Shown: positions 1 through 7,460 of the stretch, in pieces
Numbering within the stretch: the first letter of the stretch is position 1
Layout of the letters: each line of letters begins with the position of its first letter
Origin: Winogradskyella sp.
GTDB lineage: Bacteria > Bacteroidota > Bacteroidia > Flavobacteriales > Flavobacteriaceae
Assembly: GCF_028282165.1 (NCBI RefSeq)
Contig: NZ_JANQIM010000003.1
Location: 1 to 64,000 of the forward strand
DNA length: 64,000 nt
Direction of reading: 5' to 3'
Notes under the pieces: generated by a model
Seen by the model: the letters and a program-made list of their open reading frames with translations, nothing else
Databases searched by the model: none
Told to the model about the DNA's origin: nothing
Position numbers and translations under genes: made by a program

Positions 1-1
1 A

Positions 2-1267
2 AGATCGGGGAGCTATGGCCATGACGGCCAGTTTTGGATGGGTGCAGAAGTAGGTTTGGGATTGCAGATGTTTAGCCATCCCGAGGGCTATGTAGAGCGT
101 AACGGCTCGGAATACGATTATGTTTACCAATATAAGGACCACTTGGGTAACATTAGGTTGACCTACATGGATAATAATGGTAGCCTGGATATTATTGAGG
201 AGCATAACTACTATCCCTTTGGCGGGCTTCATAAAGGTTACAACGATGTCGTGTCGGCAAACGTTAATAGTGTTGCGCAGAAATATGGTTTTAATGGACA
301 GCCTTACGAGGAATCTTTGGGGTTAAATGTACAAGAGATGACATTTAGGCATTATGAGCCTAATTTAGGTAGATTTTTTGGTATTGATCCAGCTGCGGAA
401 ATGGCTCATAACTGGACACCTTATCGCTTTGGGTTCAATAACCCTATATTATTTAGTGACCCAACGGGTTTATGGGAAAGGACTGCTGATGGAAGTTGGA
501 CTACTAATGACACTAAGGATATTGAGAGATTTATGAATATGTTGGGATTTGAAGAGTTAAACAATGGAGAGAAAGCTTCAATTGCTCAGATTGACATATT
601 CATTTCTGAAGAATTTAACGGAACTGGCGGAAGGCTAAGTGATGGTAGTATATTGCTAGATGAGGAGACAATAGTCACTGGTAGAAATGGAAATTCTAAT
701 GGTTTTAGCGCTAGGCAAGCAAACAACATTAAAGGTCAAGTAGAGAATTATGGTTCTAATCCTTGGAATGAAAAATCTGCATTCTACTCTGATTTATTTT
801 ATTCATATAAATACTTTAGAGAAAGAAGTTGGCATCAAAATGGAAGTTCGTTTCCTGGTGTGAAATTAGGGTTTTTTGCTGGTAAATATGCTCAAAATCT
901 TTTGTATAATCCAGGTAACTGGTGGTTTTCGACTAAAACGAAAAAGTTCTATGATTGGAAGTTTAATGGAAATGGGTATACGGGAGGACGAGATGGTTAT
1001 ATCGGAAAGTTATCTAAAAAATATAGTAGTATAGCAGGTAATGCAGGTAAATTAGTAGGCGTATATGGTCTTTATAGTACATATGGAGAGTATGCCGAAG
1101 GTAATCTTACAGCCCTTGGTGCCAGCTATATTGGAGGTGTAGATGGTGGAGCTATTGCAAGTAAAAATATTTATGTTGCAGGATGGTCACTGGGTACTGG
1201 AATAGGTAAATCAATAGTTGAAAGCAATTTGTATTTCAATACTTTTCAAAATGCAGCAAATTGGTAA
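2..1267 (+). CDS. Rhs protein 3' end with unrecognised glycine-rich C-terminal toxin domain (5' partial)
   Basis: The reading frame is open from base 2, so the first ATG in the ORF track (base 38) is unlikely to be the true start and the gene begins upstream of the window. The visible part starts in the Rhs core end (PEGYVERN, YQYKDHLGNIRLTY, NYYPFG) and passes through the conserved RFFGIDP...FNNPI...DPTGLW junction that normally separates the core from the variable tip. The tip of about 260 residues matches no family I recognise. Its last 80 residues are rich in Gly, Ala and Ser and moderately hydrophobic. The gene directly behind it encodes a three-helix membrane protein, which suggests by inference an effector acting at a membrane. 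Toxin identity is inferred from architecture only. Confidence 0.8.
   Translation, partial: RSGSYGHDGQFWMGAEVGLGLQMFSHPEGYVERNGSEYDYVYQYKDHLGNIRLTYMDNNGSLDIIEEHNYYPFGGLHKGYNDVVSANVNSVAQKYGFNGQPYEESLGLNVQEMTFRHYEPNLGRFFGIDPAAEMAHNWTPYRFGFNNPILFSDPTGLWERTADGSWTTNDTKDIERFMNMLGFEELNNGEKASIAQIDIFISEEFNGTGGRLSDGSILLDEETIVTGRNGNSNGFSARQANNIKGQVENYGSNPWNEKSAFYSDLFYSYKYFRERSWHQNGSSFPGVKLGFFAGKYAQNLLYNPGNWWFSTKTKKFYDWKFNGNGYTGGRDGYIGKLSKKYSSIAGNAGKLVGVYGLYSTYGEYAEGNLTALGASYIGGVDGGAIASKNIYVAGWSLGTGIGKSIVESNLYFNTFQNAANW
80..330 (+). repeat. Rhs core-end direct repeat, copy 1
   Basis: The stretch encoding PEGYVERN through YNDVVSANVNSVAQK recurs with near-identical nucleotides at about 3467, 5201 and 7755, and in diverged form at about 1711. 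Copies 1 and 5 share long exact blocks, including the GGCGGGCTTCATAAAGG variant. This points to recent duplication or gene conversion. Confidence 0.9.
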
Positions 1268-1270
1268 ATT

Positions 1271-1657
1271 ATGATTTATAAAAGATTCTTTTGGTTTTTA
1301 TATTCATATTACAAAAAGGGTAATGTGGATATGTTATTCTCATCAGTATGTGCCATAGTTGGATTACAGGTTTTAAATCTCATATTCATACAAGGTTTTA
1401 TCTTTTTTCATTTAATGAATAGACGAGATTTATCATTTACACCGATTCTTGGAGGAGTTATTATTACACTATTGCTCATAATAAATTATTTGTATTTTAA
1501 ATCTTGTGATATAAAAGCTATAGAAAATGACTATAATGGTTTAAGTAAAGAAGAGAAAAGAGCACATTCTATTTTTTACTTCTTGTATATTGCTATTTCA
1601 ATAATTCTAGCGGTATTAATGGCAGTATCGATAAAAAACAATTTTAAATGGGTATAG
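1271..1657 (+). CDS. Small three-helix membrane protein, candidate immunity protein for the first Rhs tip
   Basis: This 128-residue protein starts 3 bases after the Rhs stop codon, which suggests translational coupling. Hydrophobic segments lie at about residues 23-47, 57-76 and 100-120, with a charged loop (IENDYNGLSKEEKRAHS) between the last two. I do not recognise a family. Position directly behind a toxin-like tip, small size and very AT-rich composition are typical of immunity genes in polymorphic toxin loci. A membrane location would fit a toxin acting on the inner membrane. The role is inferred from context. Confidence 0.75.
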   Translation: MIYKRFFWFLYSYYKKGNVDMLFSSVCAIVGLQVLNLIFIQGFIFFHLMNRRDLSFTPILGGVIITLLLIINYLYFKSCDIKAIENDYNGLSKEEKRAHSIFYFLYIAISIILAVLMAVSIKNNFKWV

Positions 1658-1660
1658 AAG

Positions 1661-1713
1661 GTAGTGTTGTAAAAAAGGGCATGGACTAAAACACTATTTT
1701 AAATAATTGAAAA
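1661..1713 (+). repeat. 53-nt inter-cassette element, copy A
   Basis: It begins GTAGTGTTGTAAAAAAGG and ends TTAAATAATTGAAAA, 3 bases after the immunity gene. By hand alignment it matches the element at 7405-7457 at 44 of 53 positions, without gaps. Within this copy TAGTGTT and AACACTA form a perfect 7-base inverted repeat. It separates an immunity gene from the next Rhs fragment. Confidence 0.7.
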
Positions 1714-2853
1714 TCCCGTGGGCTATGAGGAAAAAACGGTGCAGATTATGGTTATGCCTATCAATATAAGGACCACTTGGGTAACGTACGACTTACATAC
1801 GCGGATAGTGATAAAAATGGCTCTATCAATGCTAATACTGAGATAATCTCTGAGAAAAATTATTACCCTTTCGGCCTTTTGCAAAAGGGCTATAACAACA
1901 TAATGAGCGCAAACGCCAACTCTGTAGCCGAAAAGTTTGGCTTTGGGAACAAAGAGTTTAACGATGAACTTGGACTGGATATGTACGATTACGGCGCAAG
2001 AATGTTAGATCCTGCTATAGCAAGATGGTTTAATATAGATGCTAAGGCAGAATTGTATTTTAATTCTACACCTTATAATTACGTTAGAAATTCACCTATC
2101 ATGCGAATAGATCCTAACGGAAACTGGGATATTACTGTACATGTTGCTAAAAATAGAGAAGAAAACGGATATGGTGTAGCCGTAGTTACCAATAGGCATG
2201 GTAAAGAAATTTATAGATTTAAAGTTCGTGTTGAAGGTACTGGAGGTAGAGATAGAATGAAAACCAACGCAGATACCCCTTTAGGCTCTTATGATATTCC
2301 AAATAAAAATATGTGGATAAAAGCTAGCGCTTCTGGCGAAAAAAGAAAATCATATGGACCAAATGATAGGTTAATATTATCCCCGCTTTCAGGTGAAATC
2401 AAGGATAGTGGGAGAACCCTTATAAGAGTTCATGGAGGTAGACAAGAAGTTTATAATAAGGCAACAGGACTTTGGGAAAAAGTAAAGAATCCTAAACTAA
2501 TAAAAACGCACGGCTGTCTAAGATGTTCAGATAATGATGTTTTAACATTAAAAACTTTGGTAGAGCGATTAATGGGAGATGACCCAGATGAATATGGAGG
2601 TGTTTTAAAAGTAATTGATGACTTAGATCAATTTAATTCAAGAGAGAATGAAATACAAGAAATTTTTAAGGGTTTGCTTGCAGACCAATATCCTAATGGT
2701 TTTCCAGTTTTTTCAGAAGCTATGATTTTGTCCGAATTAAGGGCTGAAGCAGAAAACATTTATGCTAAAAGGATGGAAATACTTCAGAAACATTTAGATA
2801 ATGCTATTGAAGCATATGAAGATTATTTGAATGGTAAATCACAAAACTACTAA
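1711..2853 (+). CDS. Orphan Rhs cassette with L,D-transpeptidase (YkuD-like) C-terminal effector domain
   Basis: The continuous ORF begins at a TTG at 1777. Rhs homology starts earlier, near 1711, but is in another frame upstream of an A6 run at 1731-1736, so the fusion to more upstream core is shifted. In the 358-residue ORF, residues 1-117 are a diverged Rhs core end finishing IDPNGNW. Residues 118-260 carry the YkuD signature: NADTPLGSY near 164-172, IRVHG with His219, and THGCLRC with His245 and Cys247, the catalytic Cys in this family. L,D-transpeptidases crosslink or exchange peptidoglycan stem peptides in the periplasm, so this is probably a wall-targeting effector. The remaining helical tail to residue 358 is unassigned. 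No convincing start signal exists, as is usual for orphan tips. Confidence 0.8.
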
Positions 2854-2863
2854 TAAATTAAAA

Positions 2864-3424
2864 ATGAAAATAATTTTAATAATATTTATGCTAATCAATA
2901 CTTTTTCATGTATTGAGAAAGAAAAGAATGTCAAGTCTTCTGAAGACCAATATCAATGTAAAGTAGACATCGAACAAATTACTAATCAAGAATATTTAAG
3001 GAAGAAGTTAGTTGATTTTAATTCAGAAGAATCAGATTGTTTAGAAGCTCTATTTTCTTATAGTAAAGTTGCATTTAATGAAAAGGGGGAAAAGACACAA
3101 AACAATTATCTAAAAGCTGTAGAATTTATTTATAATAATTCGAATAGCTTATCATCTACTTTGATTCAAGGTTCAGTATTTAATGATATATTTTATGATA
3201 ATATATATATTGTTACTAAATATTTATTTAATAATAAGGGAAGTTCTTTAGGTAAAGCTTTGCAACTAGGTATAGCATTGGATTTTGTTGTCTTTGAAGG
3301 AAAAGAAAGAGAGGAAAAATATAATGCATTGTATAAAAAGGTTACCAATGAAGTGAAAGATGAAAACCAAAGAAATTATATAGTTAAACTCTTAGATAGT
3401 ATAGATAGAACTTTGTACGATTAA
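2864..3424 (+). CDS. Predicted lipoprotein, candidate immunity to the L,D-transpeptidase tip
   Basis: The ORF track starts at 2831, overlapping the toxin gene. The ATG at 2864 is preferred because it gives a clean signal peptide (MKIILIIFMLINTFSC) with a lipidation-type Cys. The mature part is mostly helical and highly charged and resembles no family I know. A lipoprotein is exported to the periplasmic face, where a peptidoglycan-modifying effector would act, so the location fits an immunity role. This is inferred from gene order and signal peptide. The lipobox is not ideal at position -3. Confidence 0.75.
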   Translation: MKIILIIFMLINTFSCIEKEKNVKSSEDQYQCKVDIEQITNQEYLRKKLVDFNSEESDCLEALFSYSKVAFNEKGEKTQNNYLKAVEFIYNNSNSLSSTLIQGSVFNDIFYDNIYIVTKYLFNNKGSSLGKALQLGIALDFVVFEGKEREEKYNALYKKVTNEVKDENQRNYIVKLLDSIDRTLYD

Positions 3425-3446
3425 AACGCGTAATGAGATAGACCAA

Positions 3447-4592
3447 GGCCTACAAATACTCTCCCTACCCGAGGGCTATGTGCAGCGTAACGGCCCTGGT
3501 AGTTATAACTATGCCTATCAATACAAGGACCACTTGGGGAACATTAGGTTGACCTACATGGACAATAATGGCAGCTTGGATATTATCGAGGAACATAACT
3601 ACTATCCCTTTGGCCTAAAGCATAAAGGGTATAATGACGTGGTGTCTGCTAATGTGAATAGTGTGGCGAATAGGTTCAAATATAATGGAAAAGAGTTGCA
3701 AGATGAGTTAGGATTAACCCTGTATCATTATGGGGCTCGTTTCTACGACCAGTTTACAGCAAGATTTATAAGTATTGACCCAATGTCAGAAGAGTTCCAT
3801 TTTCAGTCACCTTATGTATATGCTGCAAATAACCCAGTTTACTTTGAAGAGAAAAATGGTGAATCACCTGACCCACCAGAAGTTCTTGCATCTGCTCAAT
3901 CTTTTCTTGGAACAATGTACGAATGGGGTGGTAAAAATCCTGAAGATGATTTAGTGGGAACATATAACGATGCAACTGTCGGTGCAGCAAGTGTTAGCCC
4001 GGAAATACAAGGGCGAGGAACAACTAGAGGTGAATTGCAGCAAACTTCAAAAAATCTTAGAAGTTATTACTATGATGGGAAAGGCTCTACACAAGCAGTT
4101 TATGATAAATTTAATGTATCCAATGGCTCCTCTTTTGGAATTGACTGCTCTGGTTTAGCATCAGAAGCCTTTAATTCTGACACTGATAAATTAATGGGTG
4201 ATTTAAGAGTTGGTACAGCTCATGACCAAAGACAACAATTCGCTGACGCTATGCAAGAAGGAACAGGGTTTTTACATGAAAATGCTAATTTAATTGGGAT
4301 GGGAGACTTAGTGTTTTATGAAAATAGTGGAGGAAGAATTACTCATGTAATGGTAGCTACAGGTAAAGTTCAAAAAGATAAAGATGGGAATGTAACAAGA
4401 TTTCAAATAATACATGCACCTCAAAGTGGAGGAAAAGTTGAATATGCTTGGAGAACATTTAGACAAGGGAGGCACTCAGTTGGTCATACTCATAGAAAAG
4501 GAGAAGAAAATAATACAACTAATGTCTGGACTTGGCTATCAAATTTTCTGAGCAATTTTGAAAATTTCACTGAAAACTATCAAAATGAATAA
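3447..4592 (+). CDS. Orphan Rhs cassette with NlpC/P60-type C-terminal effector domain
   Basis: The frame is open from 3405. Rhs homology begins near 3447 (GLQILSLPEGYVQRN, like GLQMFSHPEGYVERN of the first gene). The first credible initiation codon is the GTG at 3480, and no ATG or leader precedes it. From that GTG the product is 370 residues. Residues 1-125 are Rhs core end. Residues 135-325 look like an NlpC/P60 cysteine peptidase: FLGTMYEWGG, FGIDCSGLASEAF with Cys223, GDLVFY, then HVMVATG with His289 and IIHAP with His312. NlpC/P60 enzymes cut peptidoglycan stem peptides. An insert between YEWGG and the Cys motif is longer than in classical members. The following gene encodes a lipoprotein, matching a periplasmic target. 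Confidence 0.82.
   Translation, partial: GLQILSLPEGYVQRNGPGSYNYAYQYKDHLGNIRLTYMDNNGSLDIIEEHNYYPFGLKHKGYNDVVSANVNSVANRFKYNGKELQDELGLTLYHYGARFYDQFTARFISIDPMSEEFHFQSPYVYAANNPVYFEEKNGESPDPPEVLASAQSFLGTMYEWGGKNPEDDLVGTYNDATVGAASVSPEIQGRGTTRGELQQTSKNLRSYYYDGKGSTQAVYDKFNVSNGSSFGIDCSGLASEAFNSDTDKLMGDLRVGTAHDQRQQFADAMQEGTGFLHENANLIGMGDLVFYENSGGRITHVMVATGKVQKDKDGNVTRFQIIHAPQSGGKVEYAWRTFRQGRHSVGHTHRKGEENNTTNVWTWLSNFLSNFENFTENYQNE
3467..3715 (+). repeat. Rhs core-end direct repeat, copy 3
   Basis: This segment repeats the core-end sequence of copies 1, 4 and 5, with an almost unbroken match from AAGGACCACTTGGGGAACAT to TACTATCCCTTTGG. Identity fades where the C-terminal tip begins. Confidence 0.88.
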
Positions 4593-4595
4593 TTT

Positions 4596-5168
4596 ATGAA
4601 AACAAGAATCTTTATATTTTTATTATTATCCGTTTTTTCATGTAGAAACTTTAATGATAAAAACGATGAAAATAGTGTAACTAATAAATCAGCTATAGAC
4701 GACAAAAAAGAAATTACTAATTGTAGTCGCCACAAAAGTCATTTTGACTCAATACCATATGAGGAGAAGTTAGACTTTAAAGTTTCTTTTGATATTATTA
4801 AATGTCAATTAACGAAAAAAATTAATCTGAATAAGTATAACTATGCGGAATTATTATCAAAATATAACTATAAGGAATATAGTATCTATTTATATAGATT
4901 AAACTGCATAGCAGGTGGAGGGTGCGGAGATTATCTTATGTCAGTTATTAATAGAAGTTTGGAAGTTACAGAATCAAAAATTATAGCAAGTGAAATTTCA
5001 GAGGGAGAGAATAACATTACAGTAACTAATTTTAAATTTAATAAAGGAAAATTTAGTTTTGAAATATCATCCGAGTATTATAGTGAAGAATTAGACGATT
5101 ATGTGGAAAGCTCCAAGTCTGAAAGTTATTTAGTTACTGATTTAGGACAAATACAGACAAGCAACTAA
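4596..5168 (+). CDS. Predicted lipoprotein, candidate immunity to the NlpC/P60 tip
   Basis: It starts 3 bases after the toxin stop. The N terminus (MKTRIFIFLLLSVFSC) is a good lipoprotein signal peptide, giving a mature lipoprotein of about 175 residues. The C-terminal half alternates like a beta sheet and contains a Cys pair around LNCIAGGGCGDY. I do not recognise a family. Export to the periplasmic side fits neutralising a peptidoglycan hydrolase. Very low GC compared with the Rhs core suggests horizontal exchange of the toxin-immunity unit. The immunity role is inferred. Confidence 0.75.
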   Translation: MKTRIFIFLLLSVFSCRNFNDKNDENSVTNKSAIDDKKEITNCSRHKSHFDSIPYEEKLDFKVSFDIIKCQLTKKINLNKYNYAELLSKYNYKEYSIYLYRLNCIAGGGCGDYLMSVINRSLEVTESKIIASEISEGENNITVTNFKFNKGKFSFEISSEYYSEELDDYVESSKSESYLVTDLGQIQTSN

Positions 5169-5200
5169 AGTAGTTTAATTAAGAAGGTAAAGCTAAAAAT

Positions 5201-5450
5201 CCCAAGGGTAATGTGGAAAAAAATGACTCGGAATACGACTATGTTTACCAATATAAGGACCATTTGGGGAACATTAGGTTGACCTACATGGACAATAATG
5301 GCAGCTTGGATATTATCGAGGAGCATAACTACTATCCCTTTGGGTTAGAGCATAAAGGGTATAATGACATGGTAAGTGCGAATGTGAACTCGGTGGCGAG
5401 CAGGTTTAAGTATAATGACAGAGAGTTTGAAGAAGCGTTAGGTCTGAATC
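5201..5450 (+). repeat. Rhs core-end direct repeat, copy 4
   Basis: It matches copies 1, 3 and 5 almost base for base over the YQYKDHLGNIRLTY to NYYPFG part. Upstream, AAAATCCCAAGGG resembles AAAATCCCGTGGG at the left edge of copy 2, suggesting a shared breakpoint region. Confidence 0.86.
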
Positions 5451-6337
5451 TTAATGAAATGGACTTTAGGCAGTATGATAATGTATTAGGTAAATTTATG
5501 GCTGTTGACCCATTAGCTGAAAACTACCATAACTGGACACCTTATAGATTTGGGTTTAATAATCCAATTTTTTATTCTGATCCTCTAGGGTTGATTGAAG
5601 AAAGTGTTTTATTGGATGTATTTAATCGAAGTTCTCATGGAACGAAATGGTATAATGATGGATTCTCAGGTTTTTATACTAATGATGGTGGTTACGTTGG
5701 CTACATGAGTAATGACAGATCTTTTAACTCTTCACCTGAAAGTACTACAGTGTTGCCAGAAGTAACAGTGAAAAAAGATGATCCATTAAGTACGCAAGAG
5801 GCAGCTTGGCTAATTGAAATGAACATTTATAAGACTCATTATTATACTTATGAAACTATTGTAGGTCAAAGAAAACCACACAATATATGGGAAAGATGGT
5901 CATTTTCTGATAATTTTGTAGCAAATTTTTCATATAATGTAGCAAGTGATTTATTTCAAGTTGTACAAGTATTTGATTTTGATTTAATACCGAGTAGAAC
6001 AAATCCTTTGACTGGCGGAAAAGCTTTTATTAATATTGATGGCTCTGCTAATTACAAACCTACAGAAGGTGTTGTCAGTACAGCTACCTTCGGGCTACCT
6101 TTTGGGACAGGAAGTAAGGCATATAGTTCAATTGCACCTAAAGGCCTGGGGTATTTGAAAAAATTCAATGCTGCACAATTTTCTAAACTTTTTAAAGGTA
6201 ATCTAAGTCGCCTTAGTCCTAAAAACAGAGGTTTACTTAATCGTGGTTTAAATAAAGGAGTTGATGCATACAATAATCAAATTCCTAATGGGATGATAGT
6301 GTTAAAATCTATTTGGTTAGATAGTGATGAAGATTAA
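5201..6337 (+). CDS. Orphan Rhs cassette with unrecognised C-terminal tip
   Basis: Rhs homology starts near 5201 (PKGNVEKNDSEYDY). The only initiation codon is the GTG at 5213, giving 374 residues. Residues 1-125 are core end, finishing FNNPIFYSDPLGL. The tip is about 245 residues and unfamiliar. Near residue 180 it contains the phrase STTVLPEVTVKK, similar to linkers seen in secreted flavobacterial proteins. Its last 100 residues are rich in Lys, Gly and Leu (NLSRLSPKNRGLLNRGLNKG) and could form amphipathic helices. A tiny membrane protein follows after 3 bases. The activity cannot be named from sequence by eye. Confidence 0.72.
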   Translation, partial: PKGNVEKNDSEYDYVYQYKDHLGNIRLTYMDNNGSLDIIEEHNYYPFGLEHKGYNDMVSANVNSVASRFKYNDREFEEALGLNLNEMDFRQYDNVLGKFMAVDPLAENYHNWTPYRFGFNNPIFYSDPLGLIEESVLLDVFNRSSHGTKWYNDGFSGFYTNDGGYVGYMSNDRSFNSSPESTTVLPEVTVKKDDPLSTQEAAWLIEMNIYKTHYYTYETIVGQRKPHNIWERWSFSDNFVANFSYNVASDLFQVVQVFDFDLIPSRTNPLTGGKAFINIDGSANYKPTEGVVSTATFGLPFGTGSKAYSSIAPKGLGYLKKFNAAQFSKLFKGNLSRLSPKNRGLLNRGLNKGVDAYNNQIPNGMIVLKSIWLDSDED

Positions 6338-6340
6338 ATT

Positions 6341-6568
6341 ATGGAAGCAATATTTCAAATATTGATTGAGTCAATTTTGGTAAATTTTTTAGGATTGAAT
6401 ACTCGATATTATTTTTTTAAATTGATAGGAATGAAAAAATCAAAAAAAGACCTATCTCTAAAACCCCAAAAGCGAAGTAATAACTTCATTTCTCAATATA
6501 TGCTAAATTTTGCGGTTGGTCTAATAGTTTTTTTAGGATTAGGTTTTGTAATTTCTTTACTTTTCTAA
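6341..6568 (+). CDS. Two-helix small membrane protein, candidate immunity protein
   Basis: This 75-residue product begins 3 bases after the preceding Rhs-tip stop. A hydrophobic N-terminal segment (about residues 1-26), a basic central loop (MKKSKKDLSLKPQKRS) and a strong C-terminal helix (about 54-75) indicate a small inner-membrane protein. No family is recognised. Size, spacing and composition match immunity genes in this array. A role against the preceding tip is inferred only from position. Confidence 0.68.
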   Translation: MEAIFQILIESILVNFLGLNTRYYFFKLIGMKKSKKDLSLKPQKRSNNFISQYMLNFAVGLIVFLGLGFVISLLF

Positions 6569-6586
6569 AAATTAAAAACTCAAAAA

Positions 6587-7394
6587 ATGAAAAAGTATTT
6601 TTTTTATTTTATCGTTCTAGCATTAATAATTACCACTAGTAATGCTCAAGACATGGTTAAAGTAAACTATTATAATGAAGTTTATATCAAAGAAGCTGGA
6701 AACATTTATAATAATTTTAAAGAAGGTCTTTGGGTTTATTTTGGTGAAAATGGTGCATTTGATAGATATTCTTTTTTTTTCAGAAGGAATTGAAACTAAA
6801 AGTGATGACCTTAAAATTATCTATTATGAGAACAATAATCTTAAAGAAATTGGATTACTAAAACATGGTATGAAATCTGGTATATGGTTTAAGTTTAGAC
6901 AAAATGAATCATTAGAATCGATTGAGAATTACGTTGATAATAATTTAAATGGTATTCGTAATGTGTTTTACCCTGACGGTCAGCTATTTATAACTGAATT
7001 TTATATTGAAGGAAAAAGAGATGGCGATTTCAAAGAATATCATTTTGGTGGATCATTGCATACTATTACTAGATTTGAAAAGGATGTATTAAAAGATGGC
7101 TTACAGACTTATTATTTTCCAAACGGAAATAAGAAAATTGTTCAAAATTATTTAAATGGAAAGTTTTATGGTGAATATTTAACTTTTTACCATTCAGGGA
7201 ATATAAAAATTAAAGGACAATATAATTCAAAAGGCCTTAAGGAAGGAATTTGGTATGAGTATTATGAAAATGGAAATATAAAAGAGAAATATTCTGTGAG
7301 AGATGGCTTATGGCATGGGAAATATGAAGTTTTTGACGAAAAAGGAAAAATTATTAAATCAGAAATTTATAATAAAGACAAAAAGATTGGGTAG
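6587..7394 (+). pseudogene. MORN/YwqK-like exported repeat protein, frameshifted in a T9 run
   Basis: An ATG at 6587 opens with a signal peptide (MKKYFFYFIVLALIITTSNAQ) and reads into a repeat-like protein, then stops at 6793. The frame beginning in the track at 6675 continues the same protein (SEGIETKSDDLK...) to 7394. Losing one base of the nine T at 6772-6780 joins SFF to SEGIETK and gives about 268 residues. The body has MORN-like repeats (KSGIWFKF, NGIRNVFYPDGQ, KEGIWYEYYENGNIK), as in the YwqK family found near toxins in many genomes. It lies behind the small immunity gene without a tip of its own, so it may be an orphan immunity gene. The shift may be a sequencing error, phase variation or true decay. 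Confidence 0.72.
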
Positions 7395-7404
7395 TGGATA
7401 ACGG

Positions 7405-7457
7405 GTAATGTAGTAAAAAAGGTCATAGATTAAAATATGATTTTAAACAATTGAAAA
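7405..7457 (+). repeat. 53-nt inter-cassette element, copy B
   Basis: It begins GTAATGTAGTAAAAAAGG and ends TTTAAACAATTGAAAA. It has exactly the length of copy A and differs from it at about 9 positions. It sits 10 bases after the MORN-like gene and directly before the next Rhs fragment. TCATA and TATGA form a small inverted repeat around position 7430. Confidence 0.68.
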
Positions 7458-7460
7458 CCA

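Noticed and set aside
3766-3990. Minus-strand 74-codon ORF inside the NlpC/P60 cassette
   Set aside because: It lies wholly within a well-supported plus-strand gene and shows no protein-like pattern or start signal.
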